Part shown: positions 1 to 5,336 of the stretch, one piece after another
Layout: each line of letters opens with the position of its first letter
Position numbering within the stretch: the stretch's first letter is position 1
Source: a bacterium
Lineage (GTDB): Bacteria > Auribacterota > UBA6266
Reading direction: 5' to 3'
DNA length: 7,579 nucleotides
NCBI GenBank assembly: GCA_023228325.1
Contig: JALOBK010000007.1
Coordinates: 4,229-11,807 of the forward strand
Notes under the pieces: generated by a model
The model's database searches: none
The model's input: only the letters and a program-made list of their open reading frames with translations
Told to the model about the DNA's origin: nothing
Program-made: the position numbers and the translations under genes

Positions 1-17
1 AAATAATTGACGAGGCT

Positions 18-59
18 GATCTTTTATAAAGATCTATAAACTAAATATATATATTTAGT
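18..59. repeat. Two adjacent inverted repeats upstream of the first gene
   Basis: GATCTTT (18-24) and AAAGATC (28-34) form a 7-bp hairpin with a TAT loop. Directly after it, ACTAAATATATATATTTAGT (40-59) is a perfect 20-base palindrome. They lie 50-90 bases before the first gene. They could be an operator or DNA-binding palindrome, a transcript-processing hairpin, or a weak terminator of a gene to the left, although no U-run follows. I see no convincing -35/-10 pair here. The symmetry is read directly; the role is unknown. Confidence 0.5.
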
Positions 60-109
60 GACAGGTAATCTTTGTTTTTATTTTTCAATAAAGAATGGAG
101 TTTTTTTCT

Positions 110-1672
110 ATGTTAGAATTGTTTGGTGATACTTTTAATTCGCCACAGTTGAAACAATTAATAAAACTAAACAAAATGGAAAAAGAGAATATTCAAACTA
201 TAGTCGTGGAATTTAACAATCCAATTGGATCATTGCTTCTTTCTACAGCTCAAACAGAAGCAATGAAAAAATTAATATTGGATATTTTTCTAATATTAAA
301 ACTACCAAATGATGATCAAGAAATAATTAATAAAAATGTAAAAATTCTAAAAAAAGAATTAAATAGAATTTCAAATCACGATCTAATATCAAAACTGAAG
401 AAGATTCTGGATACAACAAATATCCAGATTGATTCCTCGGTAACAAATATTTTAATGGGTAAATTAAAATTCAAAGTCTCTCATGATAACAGTGTTATGA
501 GCAGACAAGCAATTACAGATACGAGAAGCAACTGTTACTATACTCAATTTGAAAATTTGATACCACATAAATATGAAGCAATACAGTATCTGAAATATCT
601 ATCAATTAATGATAGGGACGAATTTGAAAATTCTGTTGCAAAATTGAATATAGGAAAATTGCTAGATATATTTGATAGCAATAAAAATGAAAAAGAATTA
701 AAGAAAATCATAATTTCACTATTATCGAACGTAAACGAAAAAACAATAAAAATTTTCAAAACGTTGTCTTGCGCGTATAGAAAGAAAAGAACACGAGCAA
801 TGCTTGAAAATGAAATCAGAGTCATATTGAGTACTATACCAGCTAATAAAATAGTTGCTTATCTCAATATTTTCAGGACTGAAATTAGATCAACAAAATT
901 ATTTTGGGACTTTTTGTTGAGGTGCATAAACCGCAAAACAGTTGAGAATTACATAGTTAATACTAGAAATTTGAAAGTTGGCGATGTAAAAATTATTCTG
1001 ATACATGAAAAACAACCGCCAGCAGATGAGAATTCTCATAGCTTATTTCAAATGATTCTAATAAATAGGTATATTAACGTTCAATCTCTATTGAAGAGAG
1101 ATGAGATTTGGGATTTGCTAGATAAAAACAATAAAATAATTTATTGTGTTATCTTCAATGATTGGAATGTTAAATACGACAAAACAAATGAGAAAGAACA
1201 TTTGTTTTTCAAATTTATGAAGAATCCATTTGAAGTTATCAGAAACTGTTTTAATAGCAGGAACAATACATACAAAGATAATTGCGTAGAATTCGTAAAA
1301 GAGAATTCTTCAATTTTTACAAAACTAAGTATTGATCCCCGGATCAATATGAGCATCCCATATAAAGTCCGGCTTGAAAAATGTAGAAAAGAAGGATTCT
1401 TACCAGAGAATGTTTTTGATCCAAATGATCAAATGAGATCCCACGCATGTAAAGAGATTGGGTATGATTACCCGCATTTACATGACAATAATACAAGGAT
1501 TGCATTGGAATCAAGAAGAAAACTTGGATTTTTGAAAAAAGATATAAAACATCAAAATGCAAAAATAAGAATGAATGCGCTGGCACATTTCAAAATGTAT
1601 GAAGAAATGATAGCTGATTCCGATAGTGAAATTGTAAAACTAGGAAAACAGCTAAAGAAGGAGAATACATAA
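110..1672 (+). CDS. Unknown protein with C-terminal tandem 22-residue repeats
   Basis: A 520-residue protein that I do not recognise. The start at 110 is preferred over the in-frame ATG at 95 because GGAG (97-100) lies 9 bases before 110, which would put it inside the gene if 95 were used. The body is Lys/Asn/Ile-rich and mostly helical in character, with no signal peptide or clear membrane segment. The C-terminus has repeats beginning at residues 415, 437, 459, 481 and 503, an exact period of 22, with a hydrophobic residue at repeat position 6, often Arg at 7, and Gly-aromatic at 15-16 in three copies. This resembles short alpha-helical HEAT or leucine-rich-variant solenoids, so a binding scaffold is a reasonable guess. 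The stop codon overlaps the next start by one base, implying co-translation with the putative zinc protein. No function is assigned. Confidence 0.85.
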   Translation: MLELFGDTFNSPQLKQLIKLNKMEKENIQTIVVEFNNPIGSLLLSTAQTEAMKKLILDIFLILKLPNDDQEIINKNVKILKKELNRISNHDLISKLKKILDTTNIQIDSSVTNILMGKLKFKVSHDNSVMSRQAITDTRSNCYYTQFENLIPHKYEAIQYLKYLSINDRDEFENSVAKLNIGKLLDIFDSNKNEKELKKIIISLLSNVNEKTIKIFKTLSCAYRKKRTRAMLENEIRVILSTIPANKIVAYLNIFRTEIRSTKLFWDFLLRCINRKTVENYIVNTRNLKVGDVKIILIHEKQPPADENSHSLFQMILINRYINVQSLLKRDEIWDLLDKNNKIIYCVIFNDWNVKYDKTNEKEHLFFKFMKNPFEVIRNCFNSRNNTYKDNCVEFVKENSSIFTKLSIDPRINMSIPYKVRLEKCRKEGFLPENVFDPNDQMRSHACKEIGYDYPHLHDNNTRIALESRRKLGFLKKDIKHQNAKIRMNALAHFKMYEEMIADSDSEIVKLGKQLKKENT

Positions 1673-2103
1673 TGGCCAGTGTTATTGATGCAATAAGGGA
1701 TGCATGTGTAAAAAGTAAAAATGATCATATCAGATTAGACGGAAAGAACTGGATAGAACATAACAGAAATGGAAATATTGGGATTGTATCTCTGAAAAAA
1801 ATCAGCAATGGAAAAGAAACATTCACAGTTTGTGATAAGGTAATTGTCACTAAAGATAAAGAAAAATATCACAAATGCTTGGAATTCTATAATAAAAAAA
1901 GAATTCCTCATAAATGCAACATCATGGAATTCATTTCCAATATTCCATTATCGAATGTCACAACAATGCTAGTCAATGGAAAATTGAATAGCAGCAAACT
2001 AATAAATACGGCATACTGTAAACAATGTGGGCAAACTTTTGTGTGCTCGCATTTAGATATGAGACAAACTCAAAAAGTGGTAGCCAGATTACGGCCTTCT
2101 TGA
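1672..2103 (+). CDS. Small unknown protein with a putative zinc-binding C-terminus
   Basis: A 143-residue protein of unknown function. The ATG overlaps the upstream TAA (TAATG) and has a strong AAGGAG site at 1658-1663, so it is coupled to the 520-residue gene. Near the C-terminus, C116-x2-C119-x5-C125-x-H127 looks like a compact zinc-binding knuckle; further Cys occur around residues 54, 69 and 81. No catalytic motif is visible. The last codons (from about 2077) are also the 5' strand of RNA helices that continue past the stop, so the final residues (after the His) may be set by, or have been truncated by, the adjoining RNA element. It could be a nucleic-acid-binding accessory protein, but that is only inference from the Cys/His cluster. 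Confidence 0.8.
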   Translation: MASVIDAIRDACVKSKNDHIRLDGKNWIEHNRNGNIGIVSLKKISNGKETFTVCDKVIVTKDKEKYHKCLEFYNKKRIPHKCNIMEFISNIPLSNVTTMLVNGKLNSSKLINTAYCKQCGQTFVCSHLDMRQTQKVVARLRPS

Positions 2104-2321
2104 GGTCATTCTTTGAATGACTAAAATCCGTAAACGAATCTGGTGAGAGTCTCTTATGAGACTCTACGCTACGCCTCAAGCGGTCAAAGGATTCCTGGGC
2201 TGGAATTCAGAGGTATGGTATAATGACATGTATTCTATTTGCTGAAGAAGCAAATGCTTACATCGATTATGCTATAACAGATGCCCCTACGCTCCTGGTC
2301 AGGTGATGCTTTTGCTACCAC
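2077..2321 (+). ncRNA. Candidate structured RNA, multi-helix, unknown class
   Basis: There is no ORF here but many strong helices: a possible closing helix GTGGTAGC (2077-2084) with GCTACCAC (2314-2321); CAGATT/AATCTG (2085-2090/2137-2142) extended by ACGG/CCGT (2091-2094/2128-2131); a TCATTC/GAATGA hairpin (2106-2120); an 8-bp AGAGTCTC/GAGACTCT hairpin with a TTAT loop (2146-2165); ATTCC/GGAAT (2191-2206); and a long hairpin at 2214-2276. The 8-bp closing helix alone could occur by chance, but the local hairpins are too strong and numerous to ignore. I find no tmRNA tag or tRNA-like end, no RNase P core and no group I or II intron core. It may be a separate RNA or the long leader of the primase gene. 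The first 27 bases overlap the upstream gene. Confidence 0.45.
2214..2276 (+). ncRNA. Long three-helix hairpin inside the structured region
   Basis: TATGGTATAAT (2214-2224) pairs with ATTATGCTATA (2266-2276) over 11 bp, including two G.U pairs. ATGTA (2228-2232) pairs with TACAT (2259-2263), and ATTTGCT (2237-2243) pairs with AGCAAAT (2249-2255), closing a GAAGA loop. This gives 23 bp of one rod with two small internal loops, the best-supported helix in the region. The imperfect, interrupted pairing is typical of a functional RNA stem rather than a transcription terminator; no U-run follows. Confidence 0.6.
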
Positions 2322-2403
2322 CAGAGGTTTATTAATTGGGGTTTCAAGAAGGTGCGATTGGTCTGGGGGTTGGGTGATGAATTCACCCTCCCCCTTTCCT
2401 ACC

Positions 2404-2457
2404 TAACCTCAAAAACTTATTTTTATTTCTTCGAACAAAAATAAAATTTTGGGGTTA
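2404..2457 (+). promoter_or_regulatory. Hairpin that buries the primase ribosome binding site
   Basis: TAACCTCAAAA (2404-2414) pairs with TTTTGGGGTTA (2447-2457) over 11 bp with one G.U. After a 2x2 internal loop, TTATTTTT (2417-2424) pairs with AAAAATAA (2437-2444). The only Shine-Dalgarno candidate for the ATG at 2460 is GGGG (2451-2454), fully inside the stem. The left arm AACCTC (2405-2410) could instead pair with GAGGTT (2324-2329), which would free the site. A GC-rich hairpin GGGGG-TT-GGGTG/CACCC-T-CCCCC (2365-2394) lies between them. This is the arrangement of a translational on/off switch, but no ligand-binding core is recognised. Confidence 0.5.
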
Positions 2458-2459
2458 AA

Positions 2460-3095
2460 ATGTTAAGTAAAAATTCGATTGTTAAATTTAAATATCTGGC
2501 AACAATGCCAATACAAGAAAAAAAGATAAAAGATTTTATTGAAGATTTACAGGTTAAACATTATAATGATATATTAAATGGAAAAATAGAAATTTGGATA
2601 TCACCATTTATTAAAGAAAAAAAATCTAATTTTTTTCAATTAATCTTGGATATAGATACTAAAAAATCTAGCAACTCTAAAATATATTCATATTTTTTAG
2701 TTTTGAAATCAATGAATATTTTCAAAAAATATTTCACAATTTTATATTCTGGAAATGGATATCATATCACTTCTAATTTTTTTGTTGATTTCAAAGAAAA
2801 TTCAGATATGGAAGTTAAGGAATTTTTAAAGAATAATTTAAAAAAGAATATCCCTGGTTTAGATTTGATTATTATAAGGGATAATCCAGTTAGAAGAATT
2901 GGATATAGAAAGGATATAAATAAATGGTGCTCACCTGCTGAAGATAAATTGTTGCCACCAGAATCAAAAAGATTGCCAAGCCTAAAAGAAATAGATTTAA
3001 AAAGTTTCATAGAATATAAATTATTACCATGGAAAAAAGTTATTACTGTTTCTGAATTCAAAAATATTTTGAACATGTCACAGCTCGGAGGATAA
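2460..3095 (+). CDS. Archaeo-eukaryotic primase (AEP), PriS-like catalytic domain
   Basis: A 211-residue protein with the three signatures of the AEP superfamily in order: motif I, an Asp-Ile-Asp pair (D64, D66) after a hydrophobic strand; motif II, Ser-Gly-Asn-Gly-Tyr-His (S97-H102); and a C-terminal segment ending in R145-R146-I147-G148-Y149-R150, matching the position where PriS and related primases have D-x-x-R-x-x-R-x-P-x-S. These enzymes make RNA or DNA primers using metal held by the acidic residues. It is short compared with full PriS, and no helicase or zinc domain is fused, so a partner would be expected elsewhere. Its RBS is sequestered in a hairpin, suggesting translational control. 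Its stop overlaps the next start. It could also be a non-replicative AEP, such as a repair polymerase or defence-linked one. Assignment is from motifs only. Confidence 0.72.
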   Translation: MLSKNSIVKFKYLATMPIQEKKIKDFIEDLQVKHYNDILNGKIEIWISPFIKEKKSNFFQLILDIDTKKSSNSKIYSYFLVLKSMNIFKKYFTILYSGNGYHITSNFFVDFKENSDMEVKEFLKNNLKKNIPGLDLIIIRDNPVRRIGYRKDINKWCSPAEDKLLPPESKRLPSLKEIDLKSFIEYKLLPWKKVITVSEFKNILNMSQLGG

Positions 3096-3490
3096 TGAGT
3101 GTGTTAAAGAAAAATATATTGATTATTTTTTCTCTTTGTTTTTTATTTTCAATTTCTCATGCAGAAACAAAAAAGGAAATATTTGATTTAAAAACCGAAA
3201 AGGAAACAAAAAGAATTGGATCAGTTTACAATGTAATTCCAAAAATAAATCAGGGTTTTATTTTTACATCACGAAGAATAAAACCTCATTTGTCATTTGT
3301 TCTGACTGAAAAAAATAATTATACTCTTGATTTTATGATTACTGAGCAAGCATTTGGATTATCTCTAAACAGATTATTTTTAAAAATAATTGATATCAAA
3401 TGTGGAATATTTGTCGCATATAGTTTGGATGATGATTATCACTATAGGAATTTATATAGCGGCCTTAGTTTTAGTATTATTAAATTCTAG
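3095..3490 (+). CDS. Small exported protein, possibly outer-membrane or periplasmic
   Basis: 131 residues starting within the primase stop codon (TAATG), with GGAGG at 3087-3091 as RBS; spacing is short. The N-terminus is a typical Sec signal peptide: Lys5-Lys6, a hydrophobic core about 8-20, and a likely signal peptidase I site after Ser-His-Ala23. No lipobox is visible. The mature part has alternating hydrophobic/polar segments compatible with beta-strands and ends in Phe, as outer-membrane barrels do, but roughly 108 mature residues would allow only a small barrel. A virus-encoded envelope protein might alter host surface properties or act in superinfection exclusion or lysis; this is a guess. 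Signal peptide is well supported, the rest is weak. Confidence 0.75.
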   Translation: MSVLKKNILIIFSLCFLFSISHAETKKEIFDLKTEKETKRIGSVYNVIPKINQGFIFTSRRIKPHLSFVLTEKNNYTLDFMITEQAFGLSLNRLFLKIIDIKCGIFVAYSLDDDYHYRNLYSGLSFSIIKF

Positions 3491-3500
3491 GGGTGGGATC

Positions 3501-3653
3501 ATGGTTATAATCAATAATTATGAAGATGCTGATAATATTGAAACTGATAACAATAAAAAACCAAAATTAAAAAAGAATAATGATAAATTAAAATCAAAAG
3601 AAAAAAATAAAAAAAATGATAGATTGCAGATAAGAGAAAAAGATTTCATTTAA
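3501..3653 (+). CDS. Small Lys/Asn-rich hypothetical protein
   Basis: 50 residues from an ATG at 3501, preceded by a purine-rich AGGGG (3490-3494) that could serve as RBS. An upstream in-frame ATG at 3390 lies inside the exported-protein gene and lacks an RBS, so I do not use it. After a short hydrophobic N-terminus the sequence is almost entirely Lys, Asn, Asp and Glu, a low-complexity charged peptide. It ends two bases before tRNA-Leu. It may be a nucleic-acid-binding peptide or not a real gene; A-rich DNA gives Lys-rich ORFs easily. Confidence 0.45.
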   Translation: MVIINNYEDADNIETDNNKKPKLKKNNDKLKSKEKNKKNDRLQIREKDFI

Positions 3654-3654
3654 T

Positions 3655-3731
3655 GGCCCCATAGCCGAAATGGTATAGGCACTTGATTTAGGATCAAGAA
3701 TGTGCAGGTTCGAATCCCGCTGGGGCTACCA
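3655..3731 (+). tRNA. tRNA-Leu(UAG) with an unusually short variable region
   Basis: 77 bases. Acceptor GGCCCCA/TGGGGCT (first pair G.U), D-arm GCC/GGC with GG in the loop, anticodon arm CTTGA/TCAAG with loop TTTAGGA (anticodon TAG at 3689-3691, reads CUA and probably CUN), T-arm GCAGG/CCCGC with one A-C mismatch and loop TTCGAAT, discriminator A, encoded CCA. The variable region is only five bases (AATGT), whereas bacterial and archaeal tRNA-Leu are class II with a long variable arm. It begins one base after the previous stop codon, and its final A is the first base of the next gene's AGGAG. Confidence 0.9.
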
Positions 3732-3735
3732 GGAG
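3731..3735 (+). promoter_or_regulatory. Ribosome binding site overlapping the tRNA-Leu 3' end
   Basis: AGGAG lies five bases before the ATG at 3741, and its first A is the terminal A of the tRNA CCA. This site fixes the start of the following gene at 3741 rather than at the in-frame ATG at 3702, which is inside the tRNA. Because cutting out the tRNA would leave the mRNA beginning at GGAG, tRNA maturation and translation of this gene are physically linked. Confidence 0.7.
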
Positions 3736-3740
3736 AATTA

Positions 3741-4322
3741 ATGGCTGAATTACATTTCACCGATCTAATAAATATTATTAAAAGCAATCCAAAATCAATA
3801 TTATTTATAATGGACGATATATGGTATTTATGTAAAGAGGAACCAAAATGGATAGATAACGCTACTGAAATGATGGAACATTTAAATGATATTTTATTAG
3901 CAAGAAGTTCCGATTTTAAAAATTGTAGTTTGGAAACTTTAATTGAAGCTTTTGCATTTACAAATGGAATTTCTTGTAAGGATATAGATGACAATGATGT
4001 GACTAGCATGTTATACAGTGAAGAATTGGATGCTATTACAGAAAAGGAAATTAAGGAGTTGGAAATGTCCGAAGAATTTGATAAAACAGTTATATATGAT
4101 AATAGTGACAATAAAAATGAAAAGTTTATAACTGTTTTTCAAGGAAAAATAGAAAAAGATATTGAGGTGGAACCAACCATAATGCCGGAACAATATGATG
4201 AACCAGTTGAGAAAAAAGTCTCTACTGATATTCTAAAAGTTCCAAAAGTTACAAAACCAAACAAAACGATTAAAATAAAAATAGTTGTAGCATCGGAAAG
4301 TGGCGAAAAGAAAACGGTCTGA
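3741..4322 (+). CDS. Acidic hypothetical protein
   Basis: 193 residues, not recognised. The start is chosen from the AGGAG at 3731-3735. The first 90 or so residues look helical and mixed-charge, with an aromatic-rich patch around residues 22-37 (Phe, Trp, Tyr, Trp). The middle, about 85-150, is strongly acidic with many Asp, Glu and Asn, likely disordered. The last 35 residues switch to Lys/Pro/Val-rich and basic. No signal peptide or membrane segment is visible. A short N-terminal fold with a charged tail suggests an interaction partner or a host-takeover protein, but nothing in the sequence decides this. It is AT-rich like its upstream neighbours. Confidence 0.8.
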   Translation: MAELHFTDLINIIKSNPKSILFIMDDIWYLCKEEPKWIDNATEMMEHLNDILLARSSDFKNCSLETLIEAFAFTNGISCKDIDDNDVTSMLYSEELDAITEKEIKELEMSEEFDKTVIYDNSDNKNEKFITVFQGKIEKDIEVEPTIMPEQYDEPVEKKVSTDILKVPKVTKPNKTIKIKIVVASESGEKKTV

Positions 4323-4334
4323 GAGGACCAAAAC

Positions 4335-4352
4335 TAAACACGAGAGTGTTTA
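4335..4352 (+). promoter_or_regulatory. 5'-UTR hairpin with GAGA tetraloop
   Basis: TAAACAC (4335-4341) and GTGTTTA (4346-4352) form a 7-bp stem closed by GAGA, a GNRA-type tetraloop. It lies 10 bases before the strong AGGAGGAG of the gene at 4375. Such hairpins just upstream of an exposed RBS often protect the 5' end of a processed mRNA. It is not followed by a U-run, so a terminator is unlikely. Confidence 0.5.
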
Positions 4353-4374
4353 AAAACAAACAGGAGGAGTTTTC

Positions 4375-4653
4375 ATGACAATCAGAGAATTTCTTGAGGA
4401 CAACGGATTCAATTTCGGAAAATGCAGGGGAATCAACATCGAGCTGGCAGATGGCGACACAGTTGAAGTTGATGATGATGACGCTGTTCTCGATGTGAAC
4501 TTCAGGTGGAAAGGCGCTCCCAAGAGCCTGTGCTATCCTGAATTCCAGGCGTATGACAACAAATACGTGTACACCCCCAAGCTGGAAAAAGAAGGCGGGA
4601 ATTATCACCGCGTCAAGATGTCCAAGACCCCAGTCGGAAACAAGATGAAGTGA
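4375..4653 (+). CDS. Unknown 92-residue protein, GC-richer than its neighbours
   Basis: 92 residues, not recognised. The start has the best RBS of the window (AGGAGGAG, 4362-4369). The protein has a run of four Asp near residues 38-41 and several aromatics in the C-terminal half, and ends in a basic tail; it looks like a small soluble beta-rich protein. Codon choice differs from every other gene here: Asn is mostly AAC, Lys often AAG, and Leu CTG occurs, so GC content is visibly higher. It has its own UTR hairpin and is followed directly by a strong terminator, as expected for a separately and highly expressed transcript. High expression or recent acquisition would both explain the codon use. 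It may be a structural or DNA-associated protein, but I assign nothing. Confidence 0.85.
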   Translation: MTIREFLEDNGFNFGKCRGINIELADGDTVEVDDDDAVLDVNFRWKGAPKSLCYPEFQAYDNKYVYTPKLEKEGGNYHRVKMSKTPVGNKMK

Positions 4654-4676
4654 TCATCTTTTAACCTTTTTGATTT

Positions 4677-4714
4677 GAGATGTGCTGTTAACAAAACAGC
4701 ACATCTCCATTTTT
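4677..4714 (+). terminator. Rho-independent terminator
   Basis: GAGATGTGCTGTT (4677-4689) and AACAGCACATCTC (4695-4707) form a perfect 13-bp stem with a five-base loop, followed by CA and TTTTT (4710-4714). It lies 24 bases after the stop of the 92-residue gene and ends that transcript. Confidence 0.88.
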
Positions 4715-4718
4715 AAAT

Positions 4719-4748
4719 TTGAAAATAATTCCCAATATGGGTTAGAAT
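4719..4748 (+). promoter_or_regulatory. Candidate sigma70-like promoter
   Basis: TTGAAA (4719-4724) and TAGAAT (4743-4748) are 18 bases apart and sit directly after the terminator and about 20 bases before the next ATG, with GGAGG at 4757-4761. In AT-rich DNA such matches are common, but the position between a terminator and a gene is right. It would drive the SH3-barrel protein, tRNA-Gln and possibly the RNA array downstream. Confidence 0.45.
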
Positions 4749-4766
4749 TATATTTTGGAGGAATAA

Positions 4767-5096
4767 ATGCCTGAAGAAAAGAAAATTGAAACATTAAAAA
4801 GACAGCACATTGTTACTCTTCTTTTTAAAAATAGAAAGAAAGTTTTTGAAGTTGATTTTATCAAGGATGATGGCGAAGAAAGACATATGATTGCATCAAT
4901 GGAACCAGATGAAAAATTTGTTAAGGAATATATTAAGAACAAAAGTAAAACAGAAAAGAAATCAGTAAAGAGAGTAGAAAAATTTGATCCGGATCATATT
5001 ACAGTATTTGATTTGGAGAAAAGAAATTTTAGAAAAATAAATATTAAAACAGCAAAAAGATTAAGACTCGATGGAGTTGAATATAAGATTGTTTAG
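4767..5096 (+). CDS. SH3-barrel, WYL_2-like (DUF2693 type) phage protein
   Basis: 109 residues. The layout resembles the small phage-associated SH3 beta-barrel family related to WYL/Sm folds: a strand followed by a Lys-Asp-Asp-Gly-Glu-Glu-Arg turn (about 32-40) and Met-Ile-Ala-Ser-Met, a charged linker (about 50-75), then a His-Ile-Thr-Val-Phe-Asp-Leu-Glu-Lys segment (about 77-85) and a final basic strand pair ending near the C-terminus. Family members are common in large phages and are thought to bind nucleic acid or ligands; their function is not established. The RBS is GGAGG at 4757-4761. The TAG stop at 5094-5096 shares two bases with tRNA-Gln, so gene and tRNA are on one transcript. Family assignment is by pattern memory. 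Confidence 0.7.
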   Translation: MPEEKKIETLKRQHIVTLLFKNRKKVFEVDFIKDDGEERHMIASMEPDEKFVKEYIKNKSKTEKKSVKRVEKFDPDHITVFDLEKRNFRKINIKTAKRLRLDGVEYKIV

Positions 5097-5175
5097 GGGT
5101 GTCGTCAAGTGGTTAAGACAGCAGTCTTTGAAGCTGCCATTGTTTCCGGGGGTTCAAATCCCTCCACCCCTGCCA
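5095..5175 (+). tRNA. tRNA-Gln(UUG) with a long variable region
   Basis: 81 bases. Acceptor AGGGGTG/CACCCCT is fully paired, D-arm GTC/GAC has GG in the loop, anticodon arm GCAGT/GCTGC has loop CTTTGAA (anticodon TTG at 5128-5130, reads CAA), T-arm GGGGG/CCCTC has loop TTCAAAT, discriminator G, encoded CCA. The variable region (5138-5147) is ten bases instead of the usual four or five. The first two bases are part of the upstream gene's stop codon. Confidence 0.9.
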
Positions 5176-5181
5176 ATAAAT

Positions 5182-5336
5182 AGTTCGTGTTTTGGTTGCG
5201 ATGACACAACCATTAATTATTGTCATCTGGTGCGGAGGATAAAGGAAGAAAGATCTAAATTGCGTAGCGTCTGCCAAGCTCCCGGCGCAAATCTGCATAT
5301 AAAATTGCAAAAGATCTTTCTTCCTGGAATACAACT
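5182..5336 (+). ncRNA. Candidate Y-like RNA 1, with pseudoknot and 13-bp stem
   Basis: It fills the gap between two tRNAs. The basal helix pairs AGTT (5182-5185) with AACT (5333-5336) and, after one bulged C (5186), GTGTT (5187-5191) with AATAC (5328-5332), extended by wobble pairs. The 3' edge at 5336 abuts the first base of tRNA-Thr. Inside, GGTTG (5194-5198)/CAACC (5207-5211) and GATGACA (5200-5206)/TGTCATC (5221-5227) interleave as an H-type pseudoknot with loops of 1, 0 and 9 bases. Then GGAAGAAAGATCT (5244-5256) pairs perfectly with AGATCTTTCTTCC (5312-5324) and encloses GC-richer short helices. Y RNAs have terminal helices with a bulged C that Ro60 reads. Structure is well supported, the Y identity is inference. 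Confidence 0.6.

Noticed and set aside
95..109. In-frame ATG at 95 as start of the first gene
   Set aside because: The best RBS (GGAG 97-100) lies after it and is well spaced to the ATG at 110; nothing purine-rich of the right spacing precedes 95.
2077..2400. tmRNA or RNase P RNA
   Set aside because: No tag-peptide frame, no tRNA-like end with T-loop and CCA, and no conserved P4 core of RNase P.
2404..2457. Hairpin before the primase gene as a terminator
   Set aside because: No U-run follows; the stem covers the RBS and runs to three bases before the start codon.
2077..2459. Group I or group II intron
   Set aside because: No P7/S-element core, no domain V-like hairpin, and no continuing exon frame for the zinc-knuckle gene after the region.
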